Positions 8,200 through 16,310 are shown, counted from the stretch's first letter. The stretch: 51,961 nucleotides of DNA from an uncultured Acetatifactor sp. (GCA_934436245.1 CAKSAM010000017.1:1-51961), one strand, 5' to 3'. The notes: a model not told the origin generated them from the letters alone. Program-made: numbers and translations.

Positions 8200-9540
8200 A
8201 TGAAGCATGCACAACGTCATCCGCTGATCTTTGGCACTTTCATTCTGACCGCTACCGGTCTCATCACCCGCATCATCGGTTTTTTTTACCGGATCTATCT
8301 GTCGAGGCTTTTCGGAGAAGAGGGTATGGGCATCTATCAGCTGCTCAGTCCTGCTTTGTCTCTCTCTTTTTCCCTTACGGCGGCCGGATATCAGACTGCC
8401 ATCTCCAAATTTGTTGCCGCCGGTACCGCAAAACAGCATTCCGATGATCTGAAGCCGTTATTGGCCGGGATCAGTATTACGCTCCCTTTATCTCTTGTAA
8501 CAAATGCTGTACTGTTTCTGGCAGCAGACCCCATCGGCAATTATCTGTTAAAGGAAAGTCGTACGGTATCCATGCTGCGGATCCTGTCCTTCTCTATTCC
8601 CTTTGCTGCATTGCATGCCTGCATCAATGGCTACTTCTATGGGAAAAAAAGAGCTTCTGTTCCCGCCGTCACACAACTTCTGGAACAGTTTGCAAGAGTC
8701 GGGTGCGTCTTTCTCATCGCCGGAGCCGATCTGGCAAAAGGGCGGACCCCTTCCATCAGTGTTGCGGTCTTAGGCCTGACTGCTGGCGAAATTCTGTCTA
8801 TGCTGGTATCCCTGATCTGTCTGTATCTGGATCTGCATCAATACGTCTCCGGTTCCTCTCTGTCAGATTTTCTTCCCTCATCTTCCGTATACACGGATCT
8901 GTTGGGAATGGCTCTGCCGCTGACGGCCAATCGTATCGTACTAAACATTCTGCAAAGCATCGAAGCTGTATCCATCCCACAGAAGCTTTTGCTCTACGGT
9001 TATGATACCACCACTGCTTTAAGTGTATACGGCGTACTCACCGGTATGGCCATGCCCATGATCTTTTTTCCCAATGCGCTCACCAGTTCTGTAGCCGTTC
9101 TTCTACTGCCCATGATCTCTGAAAACCATGCAAAAGGTAATTGCGATGCTGTGTGGCACGATACCTTACGCACTGTAAAGTATTGCAGTCTCATGGGATT
9201 TTTCTGTCTGTGCTGCTTTTTGTTTTTAGGGCGCTTTATGGGAACAGTGTTGTTCCACAGCGAACTGGCCGGTCATTTTATCGTGACTTTAGGATTCATC
9301 TGTCCCTTCTTATATCTGGATACCACGCTCTCCAGCATTCTGCAGGGACTTGGAATGGCCGGAAGGATCTTTCTCTCCAATGTAATCTGTCTGCTGATCC
9401 GGCTTGCCTTCGTATTTTTTGCGATTCCACAGATCGGCATGCAGGGATATCTCTGGGGAATTCTGGTAAGTCAGCTGATATTGGCAGGAATCTACTTTTT
9501 CTTCCTGTATCTTTTTTTCCGGAATCGTACATCTTCCTGA
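8200..9540 (+). CDS. spoVB: Stage V sporulation protein B-like flippase (MOP/MviN superfamily)
   Basis: A 446-residue polytopic protein with about 12-14 hydrophobic segments. The N-terminus (TATGLITRIIGFFYRIYLSRLFGEEG, MGIYQLLSPA) is typical of SpoVB/YtgP-type lipid-linked saccharide exporters. SpoVB is needed for spore cortex peptidoglycan in Bacillus and probably flips lipid II-type precursors in the mother-cell membranes. A paralogous vegetative flippase cannot be excluded. The AAAAGGA ribosome site lies about 14 nt from the ATG, which is longer than usual; an in-frame ATT at 8191 would be better placed. It is divergent from nifS. Confidence 0.8.
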   Translation: MKHAQRHPLIFGTFILTATGLITRIIGFFYRIYLSRLFGEEGMGIYQLLSPALSLSFSLTAAGYQTAISKFVAAGTAKQHSDDLKPLLAGISITLPLSLVTNAVLFLAADPIGNYLLKESRTVSMLRILSFSIPFAALHACINGYFYGKKRASVPAVTQLLEQFARVGCVFLIAGADLAKGRTPSISVAVLGLTAGEILSMLVSLICLYLDLHQYVSGSSLSDFLPSSSVYTDLLGMALPLTANRIVLNILQSIEAVSIPQKLLLYGYDTTTALSVYGVLTGMAMPMIFFPNALTSSVAVLLLPMISENHAKGNCDAVWHDTLRTVKYCSLMGFFCLCCFLFLGRFMGTVLFHSELAGHFIVTLGFICPFLYLDTTLSSILQGLGMAGRIFLSNVICLLIRLAFVFFAIPQIGMQGYLWGILVSQLILAGIYFFFLYLFFRNRTSS

Positions 9541-9556
9541 ATTTTCTGTACAAAAA

Positions 9557-9595
9557 TACCTCCAATGCCCGGCTTGCGCCTGACAAACGGAGGTA
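9557..9595 (-). terminator. Terminator after the remnant ORF
   Basis: On the minus strand TACCTCC (ending at 9595) pairs with GGAGGTA (ending at 9557), with an inner GGC-GCAA-GCC tetraloop hairpin, followed by TTTTTG. It may also stop spoVB transcription from the other side, with a weaker tail. Confidence 0.65.
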
Positions 9596-9597
9596 CC

Positions 9598-9634
9598 TGT
9601 TCTTATTTTCTGTTCTTATTTTCTGTTCTTATTC
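9598..9634. repeat. 13-bp tandem repeat, 2.8 copies
   Basis: TGTTCTTATTTTC occurs at 9598-9610 and 9611-9623, followed by a partial copy TGTTCTTATTC at 9624-9634. The last copy contains the stop codon of the remnant ORF on the minus strand. Confidence 0.9.
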
Positions 9635-9955
9635 TGTAAACACGCTCTTACTTCCTACAAAATACTGATACTGCTGCAAAATCTGGTCTTTGCGCATATC
9701 TGAGATTGCTTTCTCAACATCCAGGGAATGGATATCACTATCTCTGCCAATGTATCCGAAATCATCCTGCTTGTGGAAAGTAATGGAAATATCCTCCAGT
9801 GCTGCATTGGCGTAGGGCTTTTTCTCTGCTGCCTGTGTACTCTCTGCCGGAGCTCTCTCTATCTGTCCAGAAGATTTGTCCTTTGTCTTTTCCTGTATTT
9901 CACAACTATAGTATCGACTGATCTTATGAAAAGTTAAGTCCTGTTGTGATTTTAG
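9629..9955 (-). pseudogene. Start-less coding remnant or unusual-start small protein
   Basis: The minus strand is open for 108 codons ending in TAA at 9629-9631, but there is no ATG, GTG or TTG in frame until near the C-terminus. The translation looks like real protein: a low-complexity linker (RAPAESTQAAEKK), then LEDISITFHKQDDFGYIG, RDSDIHSLDVEKAISDM, RKDQILQQYQYFVGS and KSVFTE. The last half resembles a helical repeat motif I associate with small Lachnospiraceae proteins. It follows nrdR closely and has its own terminator. Probably a gene with a lost or frameshifted 5' end; a rare start codon is the alternative. Confidence 0.5.
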
Positions 9956-10425
9956 TTATGATTCTTGTCGTTCTTGTCATTCAGGACACTCTTTAATTCA
10001 TCCATAAAGGTGTTCACGTCCTTGAACTCCCGGTACACGGACGCAAATCTGACATAGGCGACCGCATCCAGATCCTTTAACTTGTTCATCACAAGCTCGC
10101 CGATGGTGCCGCTGGGGATCTCCCGTTCTTCCCTGTTGAAAATCTCGTTCTCCACTTCATCCACCAGAGTTGTGATCTGCTGTGCACTGACCGGACGCTT
10201 ATGACAGGCTCTGAGCACACCCGCTTCAATTTTTGAGCGGTCATAAGCCTCTCTGTTATTATCCTTTTTAATGATGATCAACGGAATCGTCTCAATTTTC
10301 TCGTAAGTGGTGAAACGTTTCCCACATTCATCACATACACGGCGGCGGCGAATGGAGTTGTTATCTTCCGCCGGTCTCGAGTCGATGACTCTGGTATTTT
10401 CATGGCTGCAGAACGGACATTTCAT
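9952..10425 (-). CDS. nrdR: Transcriptional repressor NrdR
   Basis: A 157-residue zinc-ribbon and ATP-cone regulator that represses ribonucleotide reductase genes. The zinc ribbon has CPFC near residue 3 and CDECGKRFTTYE near residue 31. The ATP-cone starts at IKKDNNREAYDRSKI. The frame extends 8 codons upstream, but the ATG at 10425 has the excellent AAGGAGG site and gives the standard MKCPFC start. The neighbour ylmC is on the same strand, and the pair is commonly found next to sigG in Clostridia. No ribonucleotide reductase gene is in the window. Confidence 0.95.
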   Translation of the reverse strand: MKCPFCSHENTRVIDSRPAEDNNSIRRRRVCDECGKRFTTYEKIETIPLIIIKKDNNREAYDRSKIEAGVLRACHKRPVSAQQITTLVDEVENEIFNREEREIPSGTIGELVMNKLKDLDAVAYVRFASVYREFKDVNTFMDELKSVLNDKNDKNHN

Positions 10426-10478
10426 AGGCATCCTCCTTATAAAAACCACGTGTTATTTATGTTAAGATTATAGAAGAT

Positions 10479-10712
10479 TCAGCAGTTAATGTCAACTAAA
10501 ATTATGTCCGGTCCGATCTGTCTGATGTCCTTATATGGAATAACGATATTAGGTTCGCAGCGCAAGAATCCCAGCCACTGATTTCCACCGGGCACCATGA
10601 TTTTACAGATACATCCGCTGCATTCATCAAACTCCAGATCGCATACATGCCCCAGTTTTTTGCAGTCCCTGACATTGATCACATCCTTGCATTTCAGTTC
10701 TGAGAAAAGCAT
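10479..10712 (-). CDS. ylmC: YlmC/YmxH family PRC-barrel sporulation protein
   Basis: A 77-residue protein with the short PRC-barrel fold seen in YlmC/YmxH: FSELKCKDVINVRDCKKLG, a central DLEFDECSGCI, and IVIPYKDIRQIGPDIILVDI at the end. The family is conserved in spore formers, but its biochemical role is unclear. GGGAGGAG precedes the ATG. It lies between nrdR and sigG. In many Clostridia the three run in one direction; here sigG is turned round. Confidence 0.88.
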   Translation of the reverse strand: MLFSELKCKDVINVRDCKKLGHVCDLEFDECSGCICKIMVPGGNQWLGFLRCEPNIVIPYKDIRQIGPDIILVDINC

Positions 10713-10882
10713 CCCGGGCTCCTCCCGTTTTCTTTCTATTTATTATATGATACCACAGTATTTTTTGTTCGGGAAAAACTGGAAAATAGGTTCCCATAGT
10801 ATATCCATCCGCCGTCCTGTGAATAATGTAGGTATCAAAATCAGCTGCGCAGCAAACATCCTCAAGAATCGTGGGATTTTGC

Positions 10883-10910
10883 GAATACGTGGAGCAGGTT
10901 CTGAATATTC
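10883..10910 (+). promoter_or_regulatory. Weak candidate forespore promoter for sigG
   Basis: GAATA (10883-10887) and AATATTC (10904-10910), 16 bp apart, partly match the sigma-G pattern (GMATR ... CATWMTA; 4 of 7 in the -10). Autoregulation of sigG is known in Bacillus. The match is weak. Confidence 0.25.
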
Positions 10911-10932
10911 AGCACAGCAACGGGAGGTCTCA

Positions 10933-11712
10933 ATGATACAGGGAAAAGTGGAAATCTGCGGCGTTAATACAGCAAAGCTGCCTTTACTGAAAGCAGCGGA
11001 CAAGGAGGCACTCTTTGCGAGGATCCGTGAAGGAGATACTTCTGCCAGAGAGACTTACATTGAGGGCAATCTGCGTCTTGTTTTAAGTGTGATCAAACGG
11101 TTTTCGAACACTGCGGAAAATGTGGACGATCTGTTCCAGATTGGCTGCATCGGTCTAATCAAAGCCATTGACAATTTTGATTCTACGCTGGGGGTAAAAT
11201 TTTCCACCTATGCAGTGCCAATGATCACTGGTGAAATACGAAGATTTCTGCGGGACAACAATAGTATCCGTGTCTCCAGATCCCTGAAGGACACCGCCTA
11301 CAAAGCGATCTACGCCAGAGACACCTTGACCAGAAAAAATCTGAAGGAGCCCACCATGGAAGAAATTGCCGCAGAAGTAGGTATCTCCAAAGAGGATATC
11401 GTCTATGCACTGGATGCCATGCAAAATCCCATGAGCCTCTATGAACCGGTATACACCGATGGCGGTGACACCCTCTATGTCATGGACCAGATCAGCGACA
11501 AAAAAAACAAGGAAGAGACATGGGTGGAACATCTCTCCCTCAGTGAGGCCATGACACGTCTGAACGACAGAGAACGTCATATCATCTCTCTTCGTTTTTT
11601 TGAAGGAAAGACCCAGACCGAAGTAGCCGAAATGATCGGCATCTCCCAGGCTCAGGTCTCCCGCCTGGAAAAAAATGCATTAAAAACCATGCGCGGATAT
11701 CTCACTGCGTAA
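10933..11712 (+). CDS. sigG: RNA polymerase sporulation sigma factor SigG
   Basis: A 259-residue sigma-70 family factor that directs late forespore transcription. The N-terminus KVEICGVNTAKLPLLKA is diagnostic of SigG and binds the anti-sigma factors. Region 2 is visible as GNLRLVLSVIKRF, DDLFQIGCIGLIKAIDNFD and FSTYAVPMITGEIRRFLRD, and the region 4 helix-turn-helix as QTEVAEMIGISQAQVSRLEK. The open frame runs 112 codons further upstream, but GGGAGG immediately before the ATG at 10933 and the family length fix the start. It is convergent with the VanZ-like gene (3 bp between stops) and oriented opposite to ylmC, nrdR and sigE. Confidence 0.95.
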   Translation: MIQGKVEICGVNTAKLPLLKAADKEALFARIREGDTSARETYIEGNLRLVLSVIKRFSNTAENVDDLFQIGCIGLIKAIDNFDSTLGVKFSTYAVPMITGEIRRFLRDNNSIRVSRSLKDTAYKAIYARDTLTRKNLKEPTMEEIAAEVGISKEDIVYALDAMQNPMSLYEPVYTDGGDTLYVMDQISDKKNKEETWVEHLSLSEAMTRLNDRERHIISLRFFEGKTQTEVAEMIGISQAQVSRLEKNALKTMRGYLTA

Positions 11713-11715
11713 ATT

Positions 11716-12249
11716 TTAATCTCGCATTCCTCGCAACATATGATGCAGCAGCCAGAATACCCAGTAACCGATCACCGCTCCCAACACATTGGTCAGAATA
11801 TCATCAATCTGAAAATAGCCTCTTCCGGTAATAAGCTGGAAAGTCTCTACTCCCAGGCTGGTCACAAACGCTGCAAATGCATTTCTGAAAAAGCCCCTCA
11901 TCCATGGGAACGCCCAGGGACACACAAAACCATATGGCATAAAAAGAAGGATATTTTCCACCACAAAAGCATTGTTTCTCGTATTGATCCCCCAGGTCGA
12001 GAAAAGCTGCAGATCCATTGCACGGCTCCCGCTGCCATCCTCCCTGGAGAAAAAAGTGATCACCAGTATGATCATAAGGTACAGGGAAAATGCCATGAGT
12101 CCGGCCATTGGAAATGCTTCTTTCCCTTTCCGTTCCCTCCTGGCATTCATTGCATTCAGGATCAGTCCCATCACAGCTCCTGCCATCACCCCGTATGGAA
12201 GATACTTCATGGCACCGTTCAGATCCCTGATTATATATTTCCAAATCAT
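11716..12249 (-). CDS. VanZ-like membrane protein
   Basis: A 177-residue protein with about five hydrophobic segments and the VanZ-like pattern: a first TM pair, FFSREDGSGSRAMDLQLF, NAFVVENILLFMPYGF, and TGRGYFQIDDILTNVLGAVIG towards the end. VanZ itself gives low-level teicoplanin resistance, but most chromosomal VanZ-like proteins have no proven role. It lies downstream of the sigE region on the same strand, so co-transcription with the small gene upstream is possible. AGGA lies about 10 nt before the ATG. Confidence 0.8.
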   Translation of the reverse strand: MIWKYIIRDLNGAMKYLPYGVMAGAVMGLILNAMNARRERKGKEAFPMAGLMAFSLYLMIILVITFFSREDGSGSRAMDLQLFSTWGINTRNNAFVVENILLFMPYGFVCPWAFPWMRGFFRNAFAAFVTSLGVETFQLITGRGYFQIDDILTNVLGAVIGYWVFWLLHHMLRGMRD

Positions 12250-12287
12250 CCTTTATTCATCCTATATCCGTTTTTCAAATTCCCGTT

Positions 12288-12605
12288 TCACATCTGATAA
12301 GCGTCCCAGTGAGAAGGGGCCTCATCCCATAGTTTCTTATCTTCAAACAATCGGTCGTTCATCCAGCCGACTGCGTCCACCACACCGTCCTCGTCAAAAG
12401 AAAAAAGTGCCGTCTGCTTTTTTTCTTCCGGCGTCTTAAAATAGTTAAAAGGCTCCGGCCACACCGTCGCCTTCAGTTTCTTACCGCCTTCCGTATCATC
12501 CGGATCCACTGTCTGCTCCAGCCGGTAACGCATTCCCTGGTGACAGCCGGTAAATTCCGTTTTCTTTAAGTATTCCATAGATAATATATCATCACGCTGT
12601 ATCAT
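12288..12605 (-). CDS. Small conserved-looking protein of unknown function
   Basis: The likely product is 105 residues, from the ATG at 12605, which has AAAGGA seven nucleotides upstream; the frame is open a further 21 codons. It is soluble and acidic, with SMEYLKKTEFTGCHQGMRYR, a predicted beta segment LKATVWPEPFNYFKTPEEKK, and a Trp-rich C-terminus. I do not know a function. It lies 39 bp upstream of the VanZ-like gene and downstream of sigE. Confidence 0.65.
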   Translation of the reverse strand: MIQRDDILSMEYLKKTEFTGCHQGMRYRLEQTVDPDDTEGGKKLKATVWPEPFNYFKTPEEKKQTALFSFDEDGVVDAVGWMNDRLFEDKKLWDEAPSHWDAYQM

Positions 12606-12639
12606 GTATTTGTCCTTTTTATTATTGCTTCTGATCCTA

Positions 12640-12680
12640 CTGCCGGGAAACATAATATATAGTATCATGTATCCCGGCAG
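12640..12680 (-). other. Stable hairpin between sigE and the small gene
   Basis: CTGCCGGGA (12640-12648) and TCCCGGCAG (12672-12680) form a 9-bp GC-rich stem around an AT-rich 23-nt loop, just after the sigE stop. There is no T-run on either strand, so it may be a processing or stability element rather than a terminator. Confidence 0.5.
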
Positions 12681-12689
12681 AATGCAAAG

Positions 12690-13427
12690 TCAAATATGAA
12701 GGCTGATCTCCTTTTTCAGCTGTCTCATAATCTTTTTTTCCAGACGTGAAATATAGGATTGTGAAATTCCCAGAAGATTCGCCACTTCCTTCTGGGTCAT
12801 CTCTTGTCCATCCACCGTTCCCAGACCGAACCGCAATCTCACTATTGTCTTCTCTCTTTTTGACAGCTTGCTCACAGCATTCATGAGAAGCTTTCGTTCT
12901 ACCTCATTTTCAATTCCGCGATAAATCACATCTTCATCCGTACCCAGAATATCTGACAACAGCAGTTCGTTACCGTCCCAGTCCACATTCAACGGTTCAT
13001 CAATTGACACCTCCATTTTTGTCTTGTTGTTACGACGCAGATACATCAGAATTTCATTTTCAATGCAACGGGAAGCATAGGTTGCCAGCTTGATGTTTTT
13101 TTCCGGATTAAAGGTGTTAATAGACTTGATCAATCCAATGGTTCCGATAGAGATCAGGTCCTCTACACCCACTCCGGTATTGTCGAATTTTTTTGCTATG
13201 TAGACCACAAGGCGCAGATTATGTTCGATCAAAATTGCCTTTGCTTCGTCTTCATATTCTGTCCCCAGGTCACTGATCACCTGATTTTCCTGATCACTGG
13301 GTAACGGCGGCGGCAGGACTTCTGCACCACCGATATAGTGGATATCTCCTTTTCTGTGCAGCAGATAAGGCTCCCTGCGCATCATTTTAAACTGCATTTT
13401 CCCCGGTATTGCTATCTTTAAGATCAT
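12690..13427 (-). CDS. sigE: RNA polymerase sporulation sigma factor SigE (pro-form)
   Basis: A 245-residue mother-cell sigma factor made as an inactive precursor. The basic, hydrophobic N-terminal pro-region (about residues 1-25) precedes the mature part. Region 2 shows [35 protein letters not shown] and [18 protein letters not shown]; region 4 shows [25 protein letters not shown] before the ATG at 13427 supports that start over one 7 codons upstream. It is 53 bp downstream of spoIIGA, whose product cleaves the pro-region, and shares its Spo0A-type promoter. Confidence 0.95.
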   Translation of the reverse strand: MILKIAIPGKMQFKMMRREPYLLHRKGDIHYIGGAEVLPPPLPSDQENQVISDLGTEYEDEAKAILIEHNLRLVVYIAKKFDNTGVGVEDLISIGTIGLIKSINTFNPEKNIKLATYASRCIENEILMYLRRNNKTKMEVSIDEPLNVDWDGNELLLSDILGTDEDVIYRGIENEVERKLLMNAVSKLSKREKTIVRLRFGLGTVDGQEMTQKEVANLLGISQSYISRLEKKIMRQLKKEISLHI

Positions 13428-13480
13428 ATTTACTCCTATCTGCCGCATTGTGCTCTACCATATGATCCGGCATTTCTATT

Positions 13481-14332
13481 TTACTCTGCAATCTCATCCG
13501 AAAGTCCCTTATTCGTCTTCTTCCTTCTTCGTGTTCCTCCATTCTGCCGCAGAAGTGCCGGATGCAGTAACATTGAAATTTCTTCTCCCACGATTTCTTC
13601 CGTGCTCACTGCCAGATATACATCGTTGTATTTCTTCTCAACTCCCTGACTGATAATGATCATCTGTGGCACCCTGTACCCATAGAGGATCCCACTCTTT
13701 TTCCCCACACTGTGATAGGGAATTGCCCGGAATACAGGCAATCCTTCCGGCCACAGCTGTTCAAAGACCCGTGCGTCCAGCACGGACACCGGTGCTCCAC
13801 TTATGGGTTCTGTCAGAGTATTGCCGGAATCTGCCAGTGCATGGATCCGCAGAGTTTCTTTCACCCCCTGCAGTAACACATCACAGTACACAGCATTTTT
13901 TTCTTCCTTTTTTCTCCTTTGCAGGATCAGCCAGCCGGAAAACATTCCACTCCCTAAAACCATACAGATTCCCGGCAGATATTTCTGTCCCATGGGAAAT
14001 CCCCGTAATAAAGCAACCAGAATCCCTCCGAGCAAAAAGGTAAAAAACAGCTGTTTTCTGAAATAGCTCTCCAAAGCCCACAGGTTATGGATTGGAAATG
14101 CAGCATACAACATCAGTACCGTTCCCGGCAAAAAGCAAAACAGAAGCTTCCCTACAGCAGTTCCGCTCCACAAAAAAGGAAGCAGATAGCTGACGGCTCC
14201 GATTCCTGCTCCCACAAGCAGCCGGTACCACGTGGCAGTGTGGCCCATACTACAATCCACCAGGCACAGGAGCAGCAGATTCATTCCGAAATTCAGGAGG
14301 AAAAGGCTGTCTATGTAAAGTTCATAATGCAT
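13481..14332 (-). CDS. spoIIGA: Sigma-E processing peptidase SpoIIGA
   Basis: A 283-residue membrane aspartic protease that activates pro-sigma-E in the mother cell. About five hydrophobic segments fill residues 1-150. The C-terminal half carries the catalytic ALADSGNTL motif near residue 165 and the YHSVGKKSGILYGYRVP segment. A GTG one codon earlier (14335) is possible, but the ATG at 14332 is better spaced from AAGGAGG. Transcription should start about 14 nt upstream from the promoter at 14353-14385, leaving almost no leader. Expression is coupled to sigE. Confidence 0.93.
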   Translation of the reverse strand: MHYELYIDSLFLLNFGMNLLLLCLVDCSMGHTATWYRLLVGAGIGAVSYLLPFLWSGTAVGKLLFCFLPGTVLMLYAAFPIHNLWALESYFRKQLFFTFLLGGILVALLRGFPMGQKYLPGICMVLGSGMFSGWLILQRRKKEEKNAVYCDVLLQGVKETLRIHALADSGNTLTEPISGAPVSVLDARVFEQLWPEGLPVFRAIPYHSVGKKSGILYGYRVPQMIIISQGVEKKYNDVYLAVSTEEIVGEEISMLLHPALLRQNGGTRRRKKTNKGLSDEIAE

Positions 14333-14352
14333 CACACCCCTCCTTCAGAATT

Positions 14353-14428
14353 ATTATAAGGGGTGGTCTCAGCGGATTTTGTCAAATTTTCATCCGCCGG
14401 AACCTTTTTCTTTCCATTGTTTTCGACA
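14353..14428 (-). promoter_or_regulatory. spoIIG-type promoter with 21-bp spacer and two Spo0A boxes
   Basis: On the minus strand perfect TTGACA (14380-14385) and perfect TATAAT (14353-14358) are 21 bp apart, far longer than the usual 17. A Spo0A box TGTCGAA lies at 14422-14428, and a second, one-mismatch box TGACAAA at 14378-14384 overlaps the -35, 44 bp from the first. Known B. subtilis spoIIG has the same design: a long spacer and tandem 0A sites, with one at the -35. The function here is inferred from that match. Confidence 0.8.
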
Positions 14429-14451
14429 CCGCCTGCAGACAGTACTGCTGT

Positions 14452-16251
14452 TCACTGCCCGGAATCTGCTGTTTTCTCCGTTTCCACAATCTTCTCCAGT
14501 CCCAGATAAGTCAGAATATTTTCATACAGCTGCCGGATAATGGGGGCTGCTATCTGGCCTCCGTAGTAAACACCCTGTGGATTGTTGATAATGGCTATGG
14601 CAATGACCTGCGGATCATCCGCCGGTGCAAAACCGATGAAAGAAGAAATATACCGTCCACTTCCTCTGGGCAGTGTCTGGCTGGTGGCCGTCTTGCCTCC
14701 AATGCGGAAGCCCTGCACCTGGCCGTTTCTACCAGAGCCCTCCGCCACCACCATTTCCAGGATATAACGCATGGTAGCACTGGTCTTCTCCGAGACGATT
14801 CCCGTCTGCACCGGATAGGAAAAGGTCTCTTCCACTTCCCCGTCACGGTTTAGTGCCTCGATTCCAAAATGTGGGGTGATCCGGTTGCCCCCGTTGATTA
14901 TAGAAGATGCCGTGGTCAAAAGCTGAATGGCTGTGATCTGGAAAGACTGTCCAAAAGCCACCGTTGCCAGTTCCACATTTCCCATATCTTCTTTTTTATG
15001 CATGATCGTCGCTGCCTCTCCCGGCAGATCTATTCCTGTCTTTTGTTTTAAATCAAACTGTTCAAAGTAATGATAATAATTATCTACTCCCAGGCGAAGG
15101 CCTACGGAGATCAGTGCCGGGTTACAACTATTCTCCATGCACTGTACAAAAGTCTGGCTGCCATGCCCGGCAATCTTGTGACAGCGGATCCTGCGGTCAT
15201 CCACGATAATAAATCCAGGACAGGAAAAAGTACTTTCCGGAGTCACCACACCTGCCTCCAATCCGGCGGCGGCAGTGATGATTTTGAAAGTAGAGCCCGG
15301 CTCATAGGTATCACTGATGCAGCCATTCCGCCACATGGTATTCAGTTTCTCCTGCTTCTGCTCCGCTGTCAACGTAGCCGGATCCACCGTCACAATATTT
15401 CCGTTCTCCTTCACTTCCGTCAGCTCCGGCAGGGTATAAGGGTCGTTCAAATCAAACTCCGGGTAATTCACCATAGCCAGGATCTCGCCGTTCTGGGGAT
15501 TCATAGCCACAATGTAGACGCTGTCCGCCTCCTTGGTGGCACAGGCCTGTGCTGCCAGTTGCGTGGCATATTCCTGGATATTCCGGTCTATACTGATTCT
15601 TAAGTCTCTCCCCGGAATCGGTTCTATCCGGCGTTCTCCCGCAGTATCCACTTCGATTCCTTTCGCATCCGTTATGGTAAGAATCATACCTGCTTCTCCC
15701 CGCAGAGTTTCCTCATATTTTACTTCCAGTCCTACAATCCCCTGGTTATCTCCACCGGTGAAGCCCAGCACCTTGCTTGCCAGTTCTCCATAAGGGTAAT
15801 ATCTTTTATAATCTTCATCCACCTTTACGCCTGCCAGGTCATATTCCCGGATCCTGTCACCGATGGTTTTTTCCACATTGCTTTTGACTCGCTCAATAGA
15901 AGAATATTTCTCCACTCGTTTTCTCGCCTCTGCTTCCGGGATCCCCAGTTCTTTGGTCAACATGGCAATCACTTTTTCCGGCTCTTTGATCTGATTATGG
16001 ATGACAGAAATCGTGCACACTGTCTTATTATCAGCCAGCACCACACCGTTCCTGTCCAATATCCGCCCTCTGGCCGCCTTAATGCTCCGTTCCCGCTCAT
16101 GCAGTCTGGTTGCCGCTTCCGCATAATAATCCGCCCTCCACACCATCAGATAGATCAGTCTTCCTAACAGACCGCACAGGGCTATCGCACACAGAAAAAA
16201 AATGGTCATGATCTTCTTACGATGAAAAAAACGATTCTGATGATCCGACAT
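14452..16251 (-). CDS. spoVD: SpoVD-like class B penicillin-binding protein (transpeptidase)
   Basis: A 599-residue protein with one N-terminal TM segment (about residues 15-37), a dimerisation domain (ARGRILDRNG) and a transpeptidase domain. Motifs are STFK in EPGSTFKI, SCN in MENSCNPAL and KTAT in IGGKTATSQ, where the family norm is KTGT. There is no PASTA domain. Second place after pbpB in the division cluster, next to spoIIGA and sigE, fits SpoVD, which makes spore cortex peptidoglycan. Only the ATG at 16251 has a ribosome site (GAGG, 6 nt), and that site is buried in a hairpin. Bare family membership is certain; the spore role is inferred. Confidence 0.85.
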   Translation of the reverse strand: MSDHQNRFFHRKKIMTIFFLCAIALCGLLGRLIYLMVWRADYYAEAATRLHERERSIKAARGRILDRNGVVLADNKTVCTISVIHNQIKEPEKVIAMLTKELGIPEAEARKRVEKYSSIERVKSNVEKTIGDRIREYDLAGVKVDEDYKRYYPYGELASKVLGFTGGDNQGIVGLEVKYEETLRGEAGMILTITDAKGIEVDTAGERRIEPIPGRDLRISIDRNIQEYATQLAAQACATKEADSVYIVAMNPQNGEILAMVNYPEFDLNDPYTLPELTEVKENGNIVTVDPATLTAEQKQEKLNTMWRNGCISDTYEPGSTFKIITAAAGLEAGVVTPESTFSCPGFIIVDDRRIRCHKIAGHGSQTFVQCMENSCNPALISVGLRLGVDNYYHYFEQFDLKQKTGIDLPGEAATIMHKKEDMGNVELATVAFGQSFQITAIQLLTTASSIINGGNRITPHFGIEALNRDGEVEETFSYPVQTGIVSEKTSATMRYILEMVVAEGSGRNGQVQGFRIGGKTATSQTLPRGSGRYISSFIGFAPADDPQVIAIAIINNPQGVYYGGQIAAPIIRQLYENILTYLGLEKIVETEKTADSGQ

Positions 16252-16255
16252 AAAA

Positions 16256-16303
16256 AACCTCACACAAGAGCTTTCTACATCTTATTGCTCTACGTGTGAG
16301 GTT
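16256..16303 (-). terminator. Hairpin plus T6 directly before the spoVD start codon
   Basis: On the minus strand AACCTCACAC..AGAGC pairs with GCTCT.GTGTGAGGTT (arms 16287-16303 and 16256-16271) and runs into TTTTTT and then ATG. It has the form of an intrinsic terminator after pbpB. Its 3' arm also holds the GAGG ribosome site of spoVD. Confidence 0.75.
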
Positions 16304-16310
16304 ATGTAAA

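Noticed and set aside
10597..10932. 112-codon upstream extension of sigG
   Set aside because: It overlaps ylmC on the opposite strand and has no SigG-like sequence; GGGAGG fixes the start at 10933.
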